Assembly: GCA_017560605.1 (NCBI GenBank)
Contig: JAFZEQ010000075.1
Span: 1-24,906 of the forward strand
Length of the DNA stretch: 24,906 nucleotides
Source: Paludibacteraceae bacterium
GTDB taxonomy: Bacteria > Bacteroidota > Bacteroidia > Bacteroidales > Paludibacteraceae
Direction of reading: 5' to 3'
In this document: in pieces, positions 8,086 to 16,615 of the stretch
Layout: the number at the start of each line of letters is the position of its first letter
Position numbering within the stretch: position 1 is the stretch's first letter
Program-made: the position numbers and the translations under genes
Notes under the pieces: generated by a model
The model's database searches: none
What the model was told of the DNA's origin: nothing
The model's input: the letters and a program-made list of their open reading frames with translations, nothing else

Positions 8086-10920
8086 TTACTTCTCTAAACG
8101 AGCTACTAGATTACGATCTCCCCAACCGTTGTCCACACGACAAACAGGCAACCAGAACTTGTTTTCGCGTACCCATTCTGCAGGATAAGCTGCTTTCTCA
8201 CGAGAGTATGCGTGTTTCCATTCGTCTGCAACTACCTCATACTCAGCGTGTGGAGAATTTACAAGTACATTCTCTTTTGCATCTACCTCACCTTTTTCGA
8301 CTTCAGAGATTTCCTCACGTATAGTTAGCAGTGCATCGATAAACTTATCAACTTCGTAGAGTGATTCGCTTTCAGTAGGCTCAATCATGAGAGTTCCATG
8401 TACAGGGAAAGATAGTGTTGGTGCATGGTAGCCAAAATCCATGAGTCGTTTAGCAATATCGGATTCTGTAATACCTATAGAATGGAACTGACGGCAGTCA
8501 AGAATTAGTTCGTGACCTACTCTACCTGTCGCTCCTGTGTAGACGATACCGTATGCATCTTTGAGTTTTTCTGCCATATAGTTGGCAGAAAGGATAGCAG
8601 CTGCTGTTGATTCACGCAAGCCCTCTTCGCCCATCATACGGATATATCCGTAAGAGATGAGTGCCATGTTTGCATTACCATAAAGTGCACTAGACACACG
8701 GTTGAAATCAGCAGTTGGCAGAGCAGGAACAAGATGCTCTGCGCAGCAGATTGCACCGACGCCAGGACCACCTCCACCATGAGGGCTAGCAAATGACTTA
8801 TGAAGATTAAGGTGGCAAACATCAGCACCAATCACACCAGGATTTGTATATCCGATTTGTGCATTCATGTTCGCACCATCCATATACACTTGACCACCAC
8901 AGTCATGTACGATCTGGCACATCTCGCGGATAGCCATCTCGAAAATACCGTGAGTAGATGGATATGTTATCATACAACCAGCAAGGTTGTCTTTATGTTG
9001 CTCTGCTTTCTCGCGCCAATCATTAAGATCGGTATTACCATTCTCATCGCACTTCACTACAACAGGAATCATACCTGCTTGTGCGCAAGATGCGGGGTTA
9101 GTACCATGGGCAGATGCTGGGATAAGCAAGATATTACGATGACCTTGACCTTGTTGGTTAAGATATTCGCGGATTGTCACTAGACCTGCATACTCACCAG
9201 CTGCACCAGAAGTAGGTTGGAGGTTGCATGCTGCAAAGCCAGTTATAGTAGCGAGTTGTTGCTCGAGTTCTTCGAGTACCTCTTGATAGCCAGCCACTTG
9301 CTCTATTGGTGCCAATGGGTGAACACCCATGAAGCCTGGATAAGTGACAGGGATCATAGCAGCAGCAGGATTGAGTTTCATGGTACAAGAACCCAGAGGA
9401 ATCATACTATGAGTCAAAGAAATATCCTTACGCTCAAGACGTTTGAGGTAACGCATCATCTCGGTCTCGGTATGATATTTCTTGAACGTCTCCTCTTGCA
9501 AGTAGTCCACTTCACGTACATTCTCCTCATTAATAGCCCACAAGCCACAGAATGCTTCATCGCTATCCTCGTATTGAGCGAGATTATCGCTAGCTGCAGC
9601 AAAGAGGTCAATAAGATCATTCATATCGTCTACTGTGACGGTCTCATCGAGTGAAAGCCCTACCCAACCCTCTTGGTAATAGTAGAGGTTAATACCTCGC
9701 TCTTCTGCCTCTTGACGAACACGTTCGATGGTTGTTTCAACAGGTATAATCTTCAGTGTATCAAAGAATTCAGCATTCTCCTGCTCATAGCCATATGCTT
9801 GAAGCATTTCGTTGAGGTATGCTGCTTTACCATGGATACCCTCAGCAATTTCACGAATACCTTCAGCACCATGATATACACCATACATACCTACCATGAT
9901 AGCAGATAATGCTTCGGCTGTACAGATATTAGAAGTTGCTTTCTCACGTTTGATGTGTTGCTCACGTGTTTGGAGAGCAAGACGGAAAGCAGGCTTATCA
10001 TGTGTGTCTTTGCTCAAACCGATGATACGACCAGGCATATCACGTTTATATTCCTCTCGAGTTGCCATATAACCTGCAGTAGGACCACCATAACCAAGAG
10101 GCAATCCCATGCGCTGCGCAGTACCGCACATGATGTCTGCATTGAGTGGTTTAAGAAGTGCGAGTGCCATGAGATCAGCAATCACACTCACTTTCATACC
10201 TGCAGCATGGCAGTCATCAATGAAAGCAGTATAGTCTTCGATTGATCCCTCAGCATTAGGCCATTGTACAATGGCACCAAAGAAAGAACCATTAGCAGCA
10301 AGCCACTCAGCTGTCACTTGCTCGTAGTTGACCATCACGAGTTCGATACCTTGTCCTACCGCGCGCGTGCGCATTACAGATAAGGTATTCTCAAAGATTT
10401 TCTTGTCCACTAACACTTTGTTAACGCCAGCTTTCACCATGTCGCGTGAACGAAGATTACGCATCATAGTCACAGCCTCTGCAGCTGCAGTAGCTTCGTC
10501 AAGAAGTGAACAGTTAGCAAGAGGCAAACCAGTGAGGTCGCTAATCATAGTTTGATATACGAACAACGCCTCCAAACGACCTTGACTAATTTCTGCTTGG
10601 TAAGGAGTGTATGAAGTGTACCAAACAGGATTCTCAAGTATATTGCGTTGAATAACAGCTGGAGTGATACTACCATACCATCCGCGACCGATGTATGAAC
10701 GATAGAGTTGATTCTTCGCTGCTATCTGGTGCAAGGTAGCGAGATGCTCTTGCTCGGTGAGAGGTTCATCGAGATCCAGCGGCTCGTCTAGAAGGATATC
10801 TGACGGCATGGTTTGTGCAATCAGTTCATCGATTGTGTTTACACCAATGGTTTCGAGCATGTGTTGTTGCTCAGCTTCGTTCAATCCAATATGTCTGGAT
10901 TTCAGGTAGTTTGTTTTCAT
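8086..10920 (-). CDS. gcvP: Glycine dehydrogenase (decarboxylating), P-protein
   Basis: PLP-dependent P-protein of the glycine cleavage system: decarboxylates glycine and passes the aminomethyl group to lipoylated H-protein, ultimately charging tetrahydrofolate with a one-carbon unit. 944 residues, close to the usual ~950, with both halves fused in one chain. The N-terminus MKTNYLKSRHIGLNEAEQ fixes the start at 10920; the frame extends further upstream but that part overlaps the preceding gene and is not P-protein-like. The PLP-binding lysine is in NLHKSFASPHGGGGPG (Lys708). Other landmarks are GSCTMKLNPA and STHGIFE. The gcvT and gcvH partners are not in the window. It sits 25 nt after the CNNM/CBS gene and shares the run with folD and purD, linking glycine, folate and purine metabolism. 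Confidence 0.98.
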   Translation of the reverse strand: MKTNYLKSRHIGLNEAEQQHMLETIGVNTIDELIAQTMPSDILLDEPLDLDEPLTEQEHLATLHQIAAKNQLYRSYIGRGWYGSITPAVIQRNILENPVWYTSYTPYQAEISQGRLEALFVYQTMISDLTGLPLANCSLLDEATAAAEAVTMMRNLRSRDMVKAGVNKVLVDKKIFENTLSVMRTRAVGQGIELVMVNYEQVTAEWLAANGSFFGAIVQWPNAEGSIEDYTAFIDDCHAAGMKVSVIADLMALALLKPLNADIMCGTAQRMGLPLGYGGPTAGYMATREEYKRDMPGRIIGLSKDTHDKPAFRLALQTREQHIKREKATSNICTAEALSAIMVGMYGVYHGAEGIREIAEGIHGKAAYLNEMLQAYGYEQENAEFFDTLKIIPVETTIERVRQEAEERGINLYYYQEGWVGLSLDETVTVDDMNDLIDLFAAASDNLAQYEDSDEAFCGLWAINEENVREVDYLQEETFKKYHTETEMMRYLKRLERKDISLTHSMIPLGSCTMKLNPAAAMIPVTYPGFMGVHPLAPIEQVAGYQEVLEELEQQLATITGFAACNLQPTSGAAGEYAGLVTIREYLNQQGQGHRNILLIPASAHGTNPASCAQAGMIPVVVKCDENGNTDLNDWREKAEQHKDNLAGCMITYPSTHGIFEMAIREMCQIVHDCGGQVYMDGANMNAQIGYTNPGVIGADVCHLNLHKSFASPHGGGGPGVGAICCAEHLVPALPTADFNRVSSALYGNANMALISYGYIRMMGEEGLRESTAAAILSANYMAEKLKDAYGIVYTGATGRVGHELILDCRQFHSIGITESDIAKRLMDFGYHAPTLSFPVHGTLMIEPTESESLYEVDKFIDALLTIREEISEVEKGEVDAKENVLVNSPHAEYEVVADEWKHAYSREKAAYPAEWVRENKFWLPVCRVDNGWGDRNLVARLEK

Positions 10921-10945
10921 ATGGTTGTATGATTTTAGTTTGCTT

Positions 10946-12031
10946 TTAGTTTTCTTTTGTAGTATCTTCTTTTGTTTCTTCGCTGCGCATAACAACTGGT
11001 TTGAAACGCTTTTGGCGTTGTTGCCAACGTTCGCGAGCGTATTGTTGCATATCAGTGACAACGTCCATCTCATCGATAATCTCTAGACCAAAGATTGTCT
11101 CAATAACATCCTCAAAGGTGATGATACCTTGTAGACAGCCATAGTCATCAATTACGACGCCTATCTGCGACTTTTCTTTAAGCATAGCATCGAAGATATC
11201 ACCTACATTCATCTCTTCGTTGAAATAAAGAAGCGATCGTTTGATCTCGCCTAGAGTCTTTTGGAATTGATCTTCAGTTAGTTCCTCGAGGGCATCACCA
11301 CGAAGCACATAACCAGTGATAAACTCTGGCGAGTCAGCATATACTGGGATACGAGAGAAATGATCATACGCATCACTGTCGTAATACTCGCGTAGAGTCA
11401 TCTTCTCAGATGCAGTAGCAGCTACCACACGAGGGGTCATAATTTCGTAGGCTTTCACTTCGTTTAGACGCATTACATTGCGAATAATCTTGTTCTCATC
11501 TTCTTCAATTACCCCTTCTTCTTCACCTACATTAGCCATAGCTATCACTTCTTCTCGACTAACTGCAGCTTCGTCTGGTTCAGGGAAAAGACGAGTGATA
11601 TATTCGATGATTTTAACAATTGGGAAAAGTACCCAAACAAGAATTTTGATGCTGGTAGCAGCAAAGCCCATAAGGTGTTTCCAATATGTTGTACCAATAG
11701 TCTTAGGGATAATCTCTGAGAATACCAATATCAACACTGTCATAACGCCACTCGCAACACCAAACCATGCACTTCCAAATATTTCTGTAGCTTGTACACC
11801 TACACCAGATGCACCAACTGTGTTAGCAATTGTATTGAGTGAAAGGATTGCTGCAAGCGGACGTTCTGGATCTGTTTTGAATTTCTTCATTACCCTTGCT
11901 AGCTTGTATCCTTCCTCTTCGCGGAGGTTGATATAGGATAAGGTAGTGGACATCAAAGTTGATTCCAACAAACTACAAAGGAACGAAACGCCAAGTGCAA
12001 GAAATAAATATAATAGTAAATACGAGACCAT
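10946..12031 (-). CDS. CNNM/CBS-domain membrane protein (HlyC/CorC-like)
   Basis: Membrane protein of the CNNM (DUF21) superfamily, members of which are tied to Mg2+/Co2+ homeostasis; its substrate here is not shown. 361 residues, ATG at 12031-12029. The DUF21 membrane domain spans ~1-165 (LLLYLFLALGVSFLCSLLES, LNTIANTVGASGVG, VFSEIIPKTIG). A CBS pair spans ~195-325 (IMTPRVVAATASE, IGVVIDDYGCLQGIITFEDV). The chain then ends in a charged tail (RWQQRQKRFK, EETKEDTTKEN) and lacks the C-terminal CorC_HlyC domain of full-length relatives (~420-450 aa). The frame ends cleanly before gcvP, so this looks like a genuine short subtype rather than a truncation. It lies 28 nt after folD. Confidence 0.9.
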   Translation of the reverse strand: MVSYLLLYLFLALGVSFLCSLLESTLMSTTLSYINLREEEGYKLARVMKKFKTDPERPLAAILSLNTIANTVGASGVGVQATEIFGSAWFGVASGVMTVLILVFSEIIPKTIGTTYWKHLMGFAATSIKILVWVLFPIVKIIEYITRLFPEPDEAAVSREEVIAMANVGEEEGVIEEDENKIIRNVMRLNEVKAYEIMTPRVVAATASEKMTLREYYDSDAYDHFSRIPVYADSPEFITGYVLRGDALEELTEDQFQKTLGEIKRSLLYFNEEMNVGDIFDAMLKEKSQIGVVIDDYGCLQGIITFEDVIETIFGLEIIDEMDVVTDMQQYARERWQQRQKRFKPVVMRSEETKEDTTKEN

Positions 12032-12059
12032 TAAAATCTAATTTAGTTAAACATAAGCA

Positions 12060-12920
12060 TCAAGCTTTAGATGCTGATTGCATACGATTGAGAAAGCACT
12101 CAATAGTGTTTCTCATGAGCATAGTGATAGTCATTGGCCCTACTCCACCTGGTACAGGAGTAATGGCACCAGCTACAGGCTCTACGGAAGCAAAGTCCAC
12201 ATCTCCTACTAGTTTGCCTTCCTCTGTGCGGTTGATACCCACATCAATCACTGCTGCACCTGGTTTTACGTACTCGGCAGTTACCATCTCTGCGCGACCC
12301 ACTGCAGCAACAAGGATATCAGCTTCACGACAAACAGCAGCCAAATCCTTGGTGCGACTATGTGCGATAGTCACGGTAGCATTGCGATCAAGGAGGAGCT
12401 TAGATACCGGTTTACCTACGATATTGCTTCGGCCAATAACAACAGCTTTTTTACCAGCAATCTCTACACCAGCTTGATCAAGAAGTTCGATGATACCTTT
12501 TGGTGTACAAGGCAGAATGCTATGTTGATTGAGCCAAAGTCGTGCCACGTTTTCTGGGTGGAAACCGTCGACATCTTTCTCAGAAGAGATCGTGGCAATA
12601 ACCTTGTCCTCAGAGATATGCTTTGGCAATGGCAGTTGCACGAGGATGCCGTCTACTGCAGGATCGTTGTTGAGGCGTTCTATCTCAGTGAGAAGTGTCT
12701 CTTCGGTACAGTCTTCTGGAAGTTCTACAAGGTGACCATCAAAGCCACAATACTCAGTAGCCTTGATCTTACCGCGTACGTATGAGCGGCTAGCTGGGTT
12801 ATTACCCACAATTATTACCATGAGGCAAGGACGACGACCATATTGTTGCTCGAGTGCGTCCACCTCTATTTTCATCGCATCTTTCAAAGATTGCGAAATA
12901 AGTTTACCATCTATAATCAT
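12060..12920 (-). CDS. folD: Methylenetetrahydrofolate dehydrogenase / cyclohydrolase
   Basis: Bifunctional cytosolic enzyme converting 5,10-methylene-THF to 10-formyl-THF through methenyl-THF, supplying purine synthesis. 286 residues, usual family length. Signature SYVRGKIKA (46-54) includes the cyclohydrolase Tyr47 and Lys51; also [16 protein letters not shown], the NAD(P)-binding [14 protein letters not shown] and the C-terminal [10 protein letters not shown]. It lies between purD (38-nt gap made of a short tandem repeat) and the CNNM gene. Its product feeds the formyl-transfer steps of the purine pathway to which PurD belongs, which fits one operon. Confidence 0.98.
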   Translation of the reverse strand: MIIDGKLISQSLKDAMKIEVDALEQQYGRRPCLMVIIVGNNPASRSYVRGKIKATEYCGFDGHLVELPEDCTEETLLTEIERLNNDPAVDGILVQLPLPKHISEDKVIATISSEKDVDGFHPENVARLWLNQHSILPCTPKGIIELLDQAGVEIAGKKAVVIGRSNIVGKPVSKLLLDRNATVTIAHSRTKDLAAVCREADILVAAVGRAEMVTAEYVKPGAAVIDVGINRTEEGKLVGDVDFASVEPVAGAITPVPGGVGPMTITMLMRNTIECFLNRMQSASKA

Positions 12921-12925
12921 TGTAT

Positions 12926-12957
12926 GTTTAGAAGTTTAGAAGTTCAGTTGTTTAGAA
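12926..12957. repeat. 8-bp tandem repeat between folD and purD
   Basis: Four consecutive octamers on the plus strand: GTTTAGAA, GTTTAGAA, GTTCAGTT, GTTTAGAA, then GTTA, which supplies part of the purD stop codon. It fills almost the whole purD-folD gap. Confidence 0.85.
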
Positions 12958-12958
12958 G

Positions 12959-14215
12959 TTATAGTGCCCAATGTGCGATGTCTTTGCGATAGAAGAGATT
13001 GTCGCATTTTATTTTAGCAATCTCTGCGTACACTTTCTCGCGAGCAGTTGCAATATCCTTACCCGTAGCAATGCACATCATTACACGTCCGCCATTGGTT
13101 TTGAGTACGCCATTGTCGTTCTTGGTTCCCATATGGAAGACTGGGCCGTCGAACAGCTCTACTCCTTCTATAATAGCGCCTTTCGCATAATCTCCAGGAT
13201 AACCTTTAGATGCGAGTACTACACCAATAGTAGCCTCTTCTTTCCATGCCAATTGCCCATTGCCAATAGCCCATTGCCCAGTTGCAATACCATAGAACAC
13301 ATCGTATGCGTCCGACTCAAGCAACGGGAGAACCACCTCTGTCTCAGGATCGCCAAAGCGAGCATTGAACTCAATTACTTTAACTCCATTAGCTGTCTTC
13401 ATAAGTCCGCCATATAGAACACCTGTGAGAGGTAATCCCTCTTGACACATACCTTTGGCAACAGCTTCTAGTACATATTTGCGAGCAAATGCTTCATCCT
13501 CTGGAGTTACGAATGGTAGTGGAGTATATGCACCCATACCGCCTGTGTTAGGACCTTCATCATTATCGAAAGCACGTTTATGGTCTTGTGATAGTGGCAT
13601 TGGATAGACATTTTCACCATTCACGAAGCACATGAATGAAAACTCTGGGCCTTCAAGGTAATCTTCAATCACCACTTTGCCTTTACCAAATGCCTCATTG
13701 CAAAGCATATCTTGGAGTGCAGCATCTGCTTCTTCTAGGGTTGTAGCAATAACTACACCTTTTCCGGCTGCAAGGCCGTCGTATTTGAGGACGGTAGGCA
13801 GAGAACCAGCCTTCACGTATTCAAGCGCTGCGCTATAGTCACTAAAAGACTGATAACCAGCAGTTGGCACATTGTATTTGTCCATAATGATCTTTGCAAA
13901 CTCCTTGCTAGACTCAATTTGAGTAGCAGCTTTGGTATGGCCGAAGATAGGCATACCTTCAGCACGGAATGCATCCACTACACCAGCGGCAAGAGCTGCT
14001 TCTGGTCCTACTACAGTGAGATCAACCTCAGTTTCCTTGGCAAAGAGTAGAAGGCCTTCTACATCGGTATCCTTGATAGCCACACACTCAGCTAATTGAG
14101 CAATACCTGCATTACCAGGAGCACAGTAAATTTTCTCTACTTGTGGACTGCGTGAAAGAGCATATACGATGGCATGCTCACGTCCGCCTCCACCTATAAC
14201 TAATACTTTTTTCAT
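12959..14215 (-). CDS. purD: Phosphoribosylamine-glycine ligase (GAR synthetase)
   Basis: ATP-dependent ligase joining phosphoribosylamine and glycine in step two of de novo purine synthesis. 418 residues, normal length. N-terminal MKKVLVIGGGGREHA, the PGNAG motif, the ATP-grasp core (LKYDGLAAGKGVVIA, EGPEFSFMCF, GPNTGGMGAYTPLP) and the metal-binding EFNARFGDPETEVVLP are all present. ATG at 14215-14213 follows a strong promoter about 50 nt away. It is the first gene of the minus-strand run. Oddity: the segment between DVFYGIATG and EEATIGVV is encoded by five units of a 7-bp tandem repeat, giving the low-complexity peptide GQWAIGNGQLA in what is a variable loop in relatives. Confidence 0.98.
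   Translation of the reverse strand: MKKVLVIGGGGREHAIVYALSRSPQVEKIYCAPGNAGIAQLAECVAIKDTDVEGLLLFAKETEVDLTVVGPEAALAAGVVDAFRAEGMPIFGHTKAATQIESSKEFAKIIMDKYNVPTAGYQSFSDYSAALEYVKAGSLPTVLKYDGLAAGKGVVIATTLEEADAALQDMLCNEAFGKGKVVIEDYLEGPEFSFMCFVNGENVYPMPLSQDHKRAFDNDEGPNTGGMGAYTPLPFVTPEDEAFARKYVLEAVAKGMCQEGLPLTGVLYGGLMKTANGVKVIEFNARFGDPETEVVLPLLESDAYDVFYGIATGQWAIGNGQLAWKEEATIGVVLASKGYPGDYAKGAIIEGVELFDGPVFHMGTKNDNGVLKTNGGRVMMCIATGKDIATAREKVYAEIAKIKCDNLFYRKDIAHWAL
13246..13280. repeat. 7-bp tandem repeat inside purD
   Basis: Plus-strand units ATGCCAA, TTGCCCA, TTGCCAA, TAGCCCA, TTGCCCA run without interruption (35 bp) within the coding frame. Three units equal seven codons, so only copy changes in multiples of three keep the frame. 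Confidence 0.85.
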
Positions 14216-14267
14216 TATAATGAACTATAAATTGTTTACTACATTATTAGGCATAATAAATCGGGTA

Positions 14268-14299
14268 CAAAGGTACAACAAAAAAAGCACATATGCAAG
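14268..14299 (-). promoter_or_regulatory. Promoter of purD and the downstream gene run
   Basis: Minus strand: TTG (14298-14296) within CTTGCATATGTG, 20-nt spacer, then TACCTTTG (14275-14268). Expected start near 14261, about 45 nt before the purD ATG. No comparably good promoter was seen inside the run down to 6076. Confidence 0.87.
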
Positions 14300-14336
14300 A
14301 GTTTAGAACGAAAAGTTTTGTAAAATAAATACTCTA

Positions 14337-14534
14337 TTACTCGTAATATTGTATTGTTCTTTTCTCTAAGATGTAAGGCTTTCCTTTTTCATAGACCACA
14401 CGCTCAGTCCAAGGGAAAAATCTTAAAGTATGCTTCACATCTTTTATGTACCCGCTATCTTGTATGGCATAAAAATGTGATTTTGTTACTAGTAAACGAG
14501 ATATATGGTTATAATAGGCTTTCCTATAAAATAC
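14337..14534 (-). pseudogene. Possible short gene or gene remnant
   Basis: A minus-strand frame is open from 14534 to a TAA at 14339-14337 (about 65 codons) and has no ATG. Its 3' half reads like real protein, with mixed charged and aromatic residues (RFFPWTERVVYEKGKPYI followed by LEKRTIQYYE). A promoter-like element lies just upstream (14571-14540), so transcription would begin almost where the frame opens. The only in-frame standard start is GTG at 14438-14436 (33 codons). An ATG-initiated frame (MPYKIAGT) in another phase stops near the middle, so a frameshifted small gene is possible. I do not recognise the product. Low confidence that it is expressed. Confidence 0.3.
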
Positions 14535-14539
14535 TTATG

Positions 14540-14571
14540 CAAAGGTAGCATATTTTCGCTATATAAGCAAG
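14540..14571 (-). promoter_or_regulatory. Leftward promoter facing the 14337-14534 remnant
   Basis: Minus strand: TTG (14570-14568) within CTTGCTTATATAG, 20-nt spacer, then TACCTTTG (14547-14540). It is back to back with the Sel1 promoter (upstream elements 15 nt apart), and no convincing gene lies directly under it. Confidence 0.65.
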
Positions 14572-14586
14572 TAAAAAATATTTTTT

Positions 14587-14618
14587 TTTGCATATTTCAG
14601 AAAAATATAGTAATTTTG
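14587..14618 (+). promoter_or_regulatory. Promoter of the Sel1-repeat gene
   Basis: TTTG (14587-14590, as TTTGCATATTTC), 20-nt spacer, then TAATTTTG (14611-14618). Expected start is about 18 nt before the ATG at 14643. Confidence 0.87.
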
Positions 14619-14642
14619 CAGCCAAATGTAAATAAAACGACA

Positions 14643-16352
14643 ATGAAAAAATTTTTTCTATTATTTTCCATATGCATTGTTAGTTTAAGTACAATGGCTG
14701 ATAGGGAATCTGTTTACAAGAAAGGATTTGATAGTTATTTATCAAGTAATTATTCTGAGGCAGTAAAATGTTTTCGTAAAGCAGCAAGACAAGGTTCATT
14801 AGATGCACAGATCAGTTTAGGTATGTGCTATTACCATGGTTATGGTGTAGAGGAAAGCAGTAAAGAAGCTGTTAAATGGTATCGAAAAGCTGCTTTGATG
14901 GGTGATGATATAGCACAAGCTCTATTAGGTACATGCTACATAACCGGTGAAGGAGTAAAACAGGATAAAGTTGAGGGTATCAAATGGATACAAAAGTCAG
15001 CATCAAAGGGAAATGCGGAAGCACAATACATTTTAGGTAGTCATTACTATATAGTAGCAAAAGACAGTCTACGATATTACCAAGAAGCTATTAAGTGGTT
15101 TCGTCAAGCCGCAGAGCAAGGTCATATAGCAGCACAGTCTAGTTTAGGCTATTGCTACTATGATGGTTATGGTGTGAACCAAGATTATGTAGAAGCAACC
15201 AAGTGGCTCAAACTAGCAGCAGAACAAGGAGAAATGTATGCTCAAACCGATTTAGGTATATGCTATCATTTAGGTCAAGGTATAGAAAAAAATGACTCTA
15301 TAGCTATTATATGGTTTAAGAAAGCAGCAGACCAAGGTTTTGCACTAGCTCAATATCAACTAGGTAATACTTATGAAGAGGGACAAGGCGTAGCTAAAGA
15401 TTACACAGAAGCCGTTAAATGGTATAGATTAGCTGCAGAACAAGGCTATGTGGATGCACAGTATAAACTAGGAATATTCTATCATAATGCATATGGTGTT
15501 GAAGAAGATCATAAAGAATCTCTCAAATGGTTTACAATGGCAGCAGAGCAGGGCTCAGTATTGGCTCAATATGAATTAGCCGTATGTTACTACCACGGTC
15601 ATGGCATGGAAAAAGACTACGAAACTGCTGCGAAGTGGTTACTTCAAGCTGCTGAGCATGGATTAGCAGTTGCTCAGTACGAATTAGCAAACAACTACTA
15701 CTTTGGTAAAGGCATTGAGCAAAACTATGCTGAGGCAGCTAAATGGGCCCAAAAAGCAGCCGAGCAAGGTCATATGTACTCACAAAACATGTTAGGACAT
15801 CTGTACTACTACAGTTATGGTGTTGAAGAAAATAAAACAGAAGCAACCAAATGGTATGAACAAGCTGCTGCTCAAGGATTAGCCGAGGCTCAATTCAATG
15901 TAGGTATATGCTACTACAAAGGTGAAGGAATAGAAAAAAATGATAGTATAGCTTCCGAATGGTTCATCAAAGCTAGCGAACAAGGCTATACAGATGCACA
16001 GTATTGTCTGGGGGTTTGCTATTCTAAAGGCGAAGGCGTTGCTAAAAATCTCGAAGAAGCTGTTAAGTGGTATACATTAGCGGCAGAGAAAGGTGATGCT
16101 AAAGCACAATTGAATTTGGGTATATGCTATAGTTTGGGCGAGGGTGTAAAGAAGAATTATTCTGTTGCTGCTAATTGGTATCAAAAATCAGCCAATCAAG
16201 GTAATGCCGTAGCTCAATATAGCGTAGGTGTATGTTACGAGCACGGTAAAGGTCTTCGTAAAAATAAGACAGAAGCTAAGAAGTGGTATCAAAAAGCTGC
16301 TGATCAAGGAAACGAAGAAGCTAAGAAAGCACTAGAATCATTGAATCAATAG
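14643..16352 (+). CDS. Secreted Sel1-repeat protein
   Basis: 569 residues from the ATG at 14643; an upstream in-frame extension runs through the promoter and is rejected. The N-terminus MKKFFLLFSICIVSLSTMA is a signal peptide, probably cleaved after residue 19, so the protein is exported to the periplasm or cell surface. The rest is a solenoid of about 14 Sel1 (TPR-like) repeats of 36 residues, each resembling LGxCYxxGxGVxxDxxEAxK followed by WYxxAAEQGxxxAQ, preceded by a half-unit around residues 30-58. One repeat (around residues 130-168) is 38 residues and lacks the central Gly pattern. There is no other domain. Sel1 arrays act as protein-protein scaffolds; the partner is unknown. Single gene with its own promoter and terminator. 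The tandem repeats make copy-number variation likely (inference). Confidence 0.94.
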   Translation: MKKFFLLFSICIVSLSTMADRESVYKKGFDSYLSSNYSEAVKCFRKAARQGSLDAQISLGMCYYHGYGVEESSKEAVKWYRKAALMGDDIAQALLGTCYITGEGVKQDKVEGIKWIQKSASKGNAEAQYILGSHYYIVAKDSLRYYQEAIKWFRQAAEQGHIAAQSSLGYCYYDGYGVNQDYVEATKWLKLAAEQGEMYAQTDLGICYHLGQGIEKNDSIAIIWFKKAADQGFALAQYQLGNTYEEGQGVAKDYTEAVKWYRLAAEQGYVDAQYKLGIFYHNAYGVEEDHKESLKWFTMAAEQGSVLAQYELAVCYYHGHGMEKDYETAAKWLLQAAEHGLAVAQYELANNYYFGKGIEQNYAEAAKWAQKAAEQGHMYSQNMLGHLYYYSYGVEENKTEATKWYEQAAAQGLAEAQFNVGICYYKGEGIEKNDSIASEWFIKASEQGYTDAQYCLGVCYSKGEGVAKNLEEAVKWYTLAAEKGDAKAQLNLGICYSLGEGVKKNYSVAANWYQKSANQGNAVAQYSVGVCYEHGKGLRKNKTEAKKWYQKAADQGNEEAKKALESLNQ

Positions 16353-16370
16353 TTGGATAATTATTATTTT

Positions 16371-16404
16371 AAAAAACAAGGCTTTTTAAAGAGCCTTGTT
16401 TTTT
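16371..16404 (+). terminator. Terminator of the Sel1-repeat gene
   Basis: AAAAAACAAGGCT (16371-16383) pairs with AGCCTTGTTTTTT (16392-16404), 8-nt loop, with a T-run ending the hairpin. It starts 18 nt after the stop codon. Confidence 0.92.
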
Positions 16405-16508
16405 TATGTATTAACATCAGTTCTTGCAATATAATGAACTGATATAATAACAGATATATATCGTTATATATATAATCGGCAAAATGAAAAGTCCGATTTT
16501 GCAAAACG
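16405..16508. other. Short gene-free stretch with small inverted repeats
   Basis: No gene. It contains ATCAGTTC (16416-16423) / GAACTGAT (16436-16443), AT-rich palindromic runs around 16440-16475, and AATCGG (16474-16479) / CCGATT (16493-16498). It lies between two terminator-type hairpins and could be a short transcribed RNA, but no promoter is evident. Confidence 0.4.
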
Positions 16509-16547
16509 AAAGGTGCACTTTTACAAATTAAAAAGTACACCTTTTTT
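16509..16547 (+). terminator. Terminator-like hairpin downstream of the TS-like gene
   Basis: AAAGGTGCACTTTT (16509-16522) pairs with AAAAGTACACCTTT (16531-16544) with one mismatch, then TTT. It reads best on the plus strand. On the minus strand, about 70 nt after the TS-like stop, it lacks a good U-tract. Confidence 0.6.
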
Positions 16548-16615
16548 ATACACTTTTCGAAGCGTTCAATAGCTATTTAATTGCCATTTAAGAGGCTTTT
16601 AAGTTATTCACGCAG

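Noticed and set aside
8800..10555. Several 60-145-codon plus-strand frames inside gcvP
   Set aside because: Shadows of a highly conserved gene on the opposite strand.
10921..11073. N-terminal extension of gcvP (51 codons)
   Set aside because: It overlaps the upstream CNNM gene and is not P-protein-like; homology begins at the Met at 10920.
14505..14642. N-terminal extension of the Sel1-repeat protein
   Set aside because: It would be translated through the promoter; the Met at 14643 starts a clear signal peptide.
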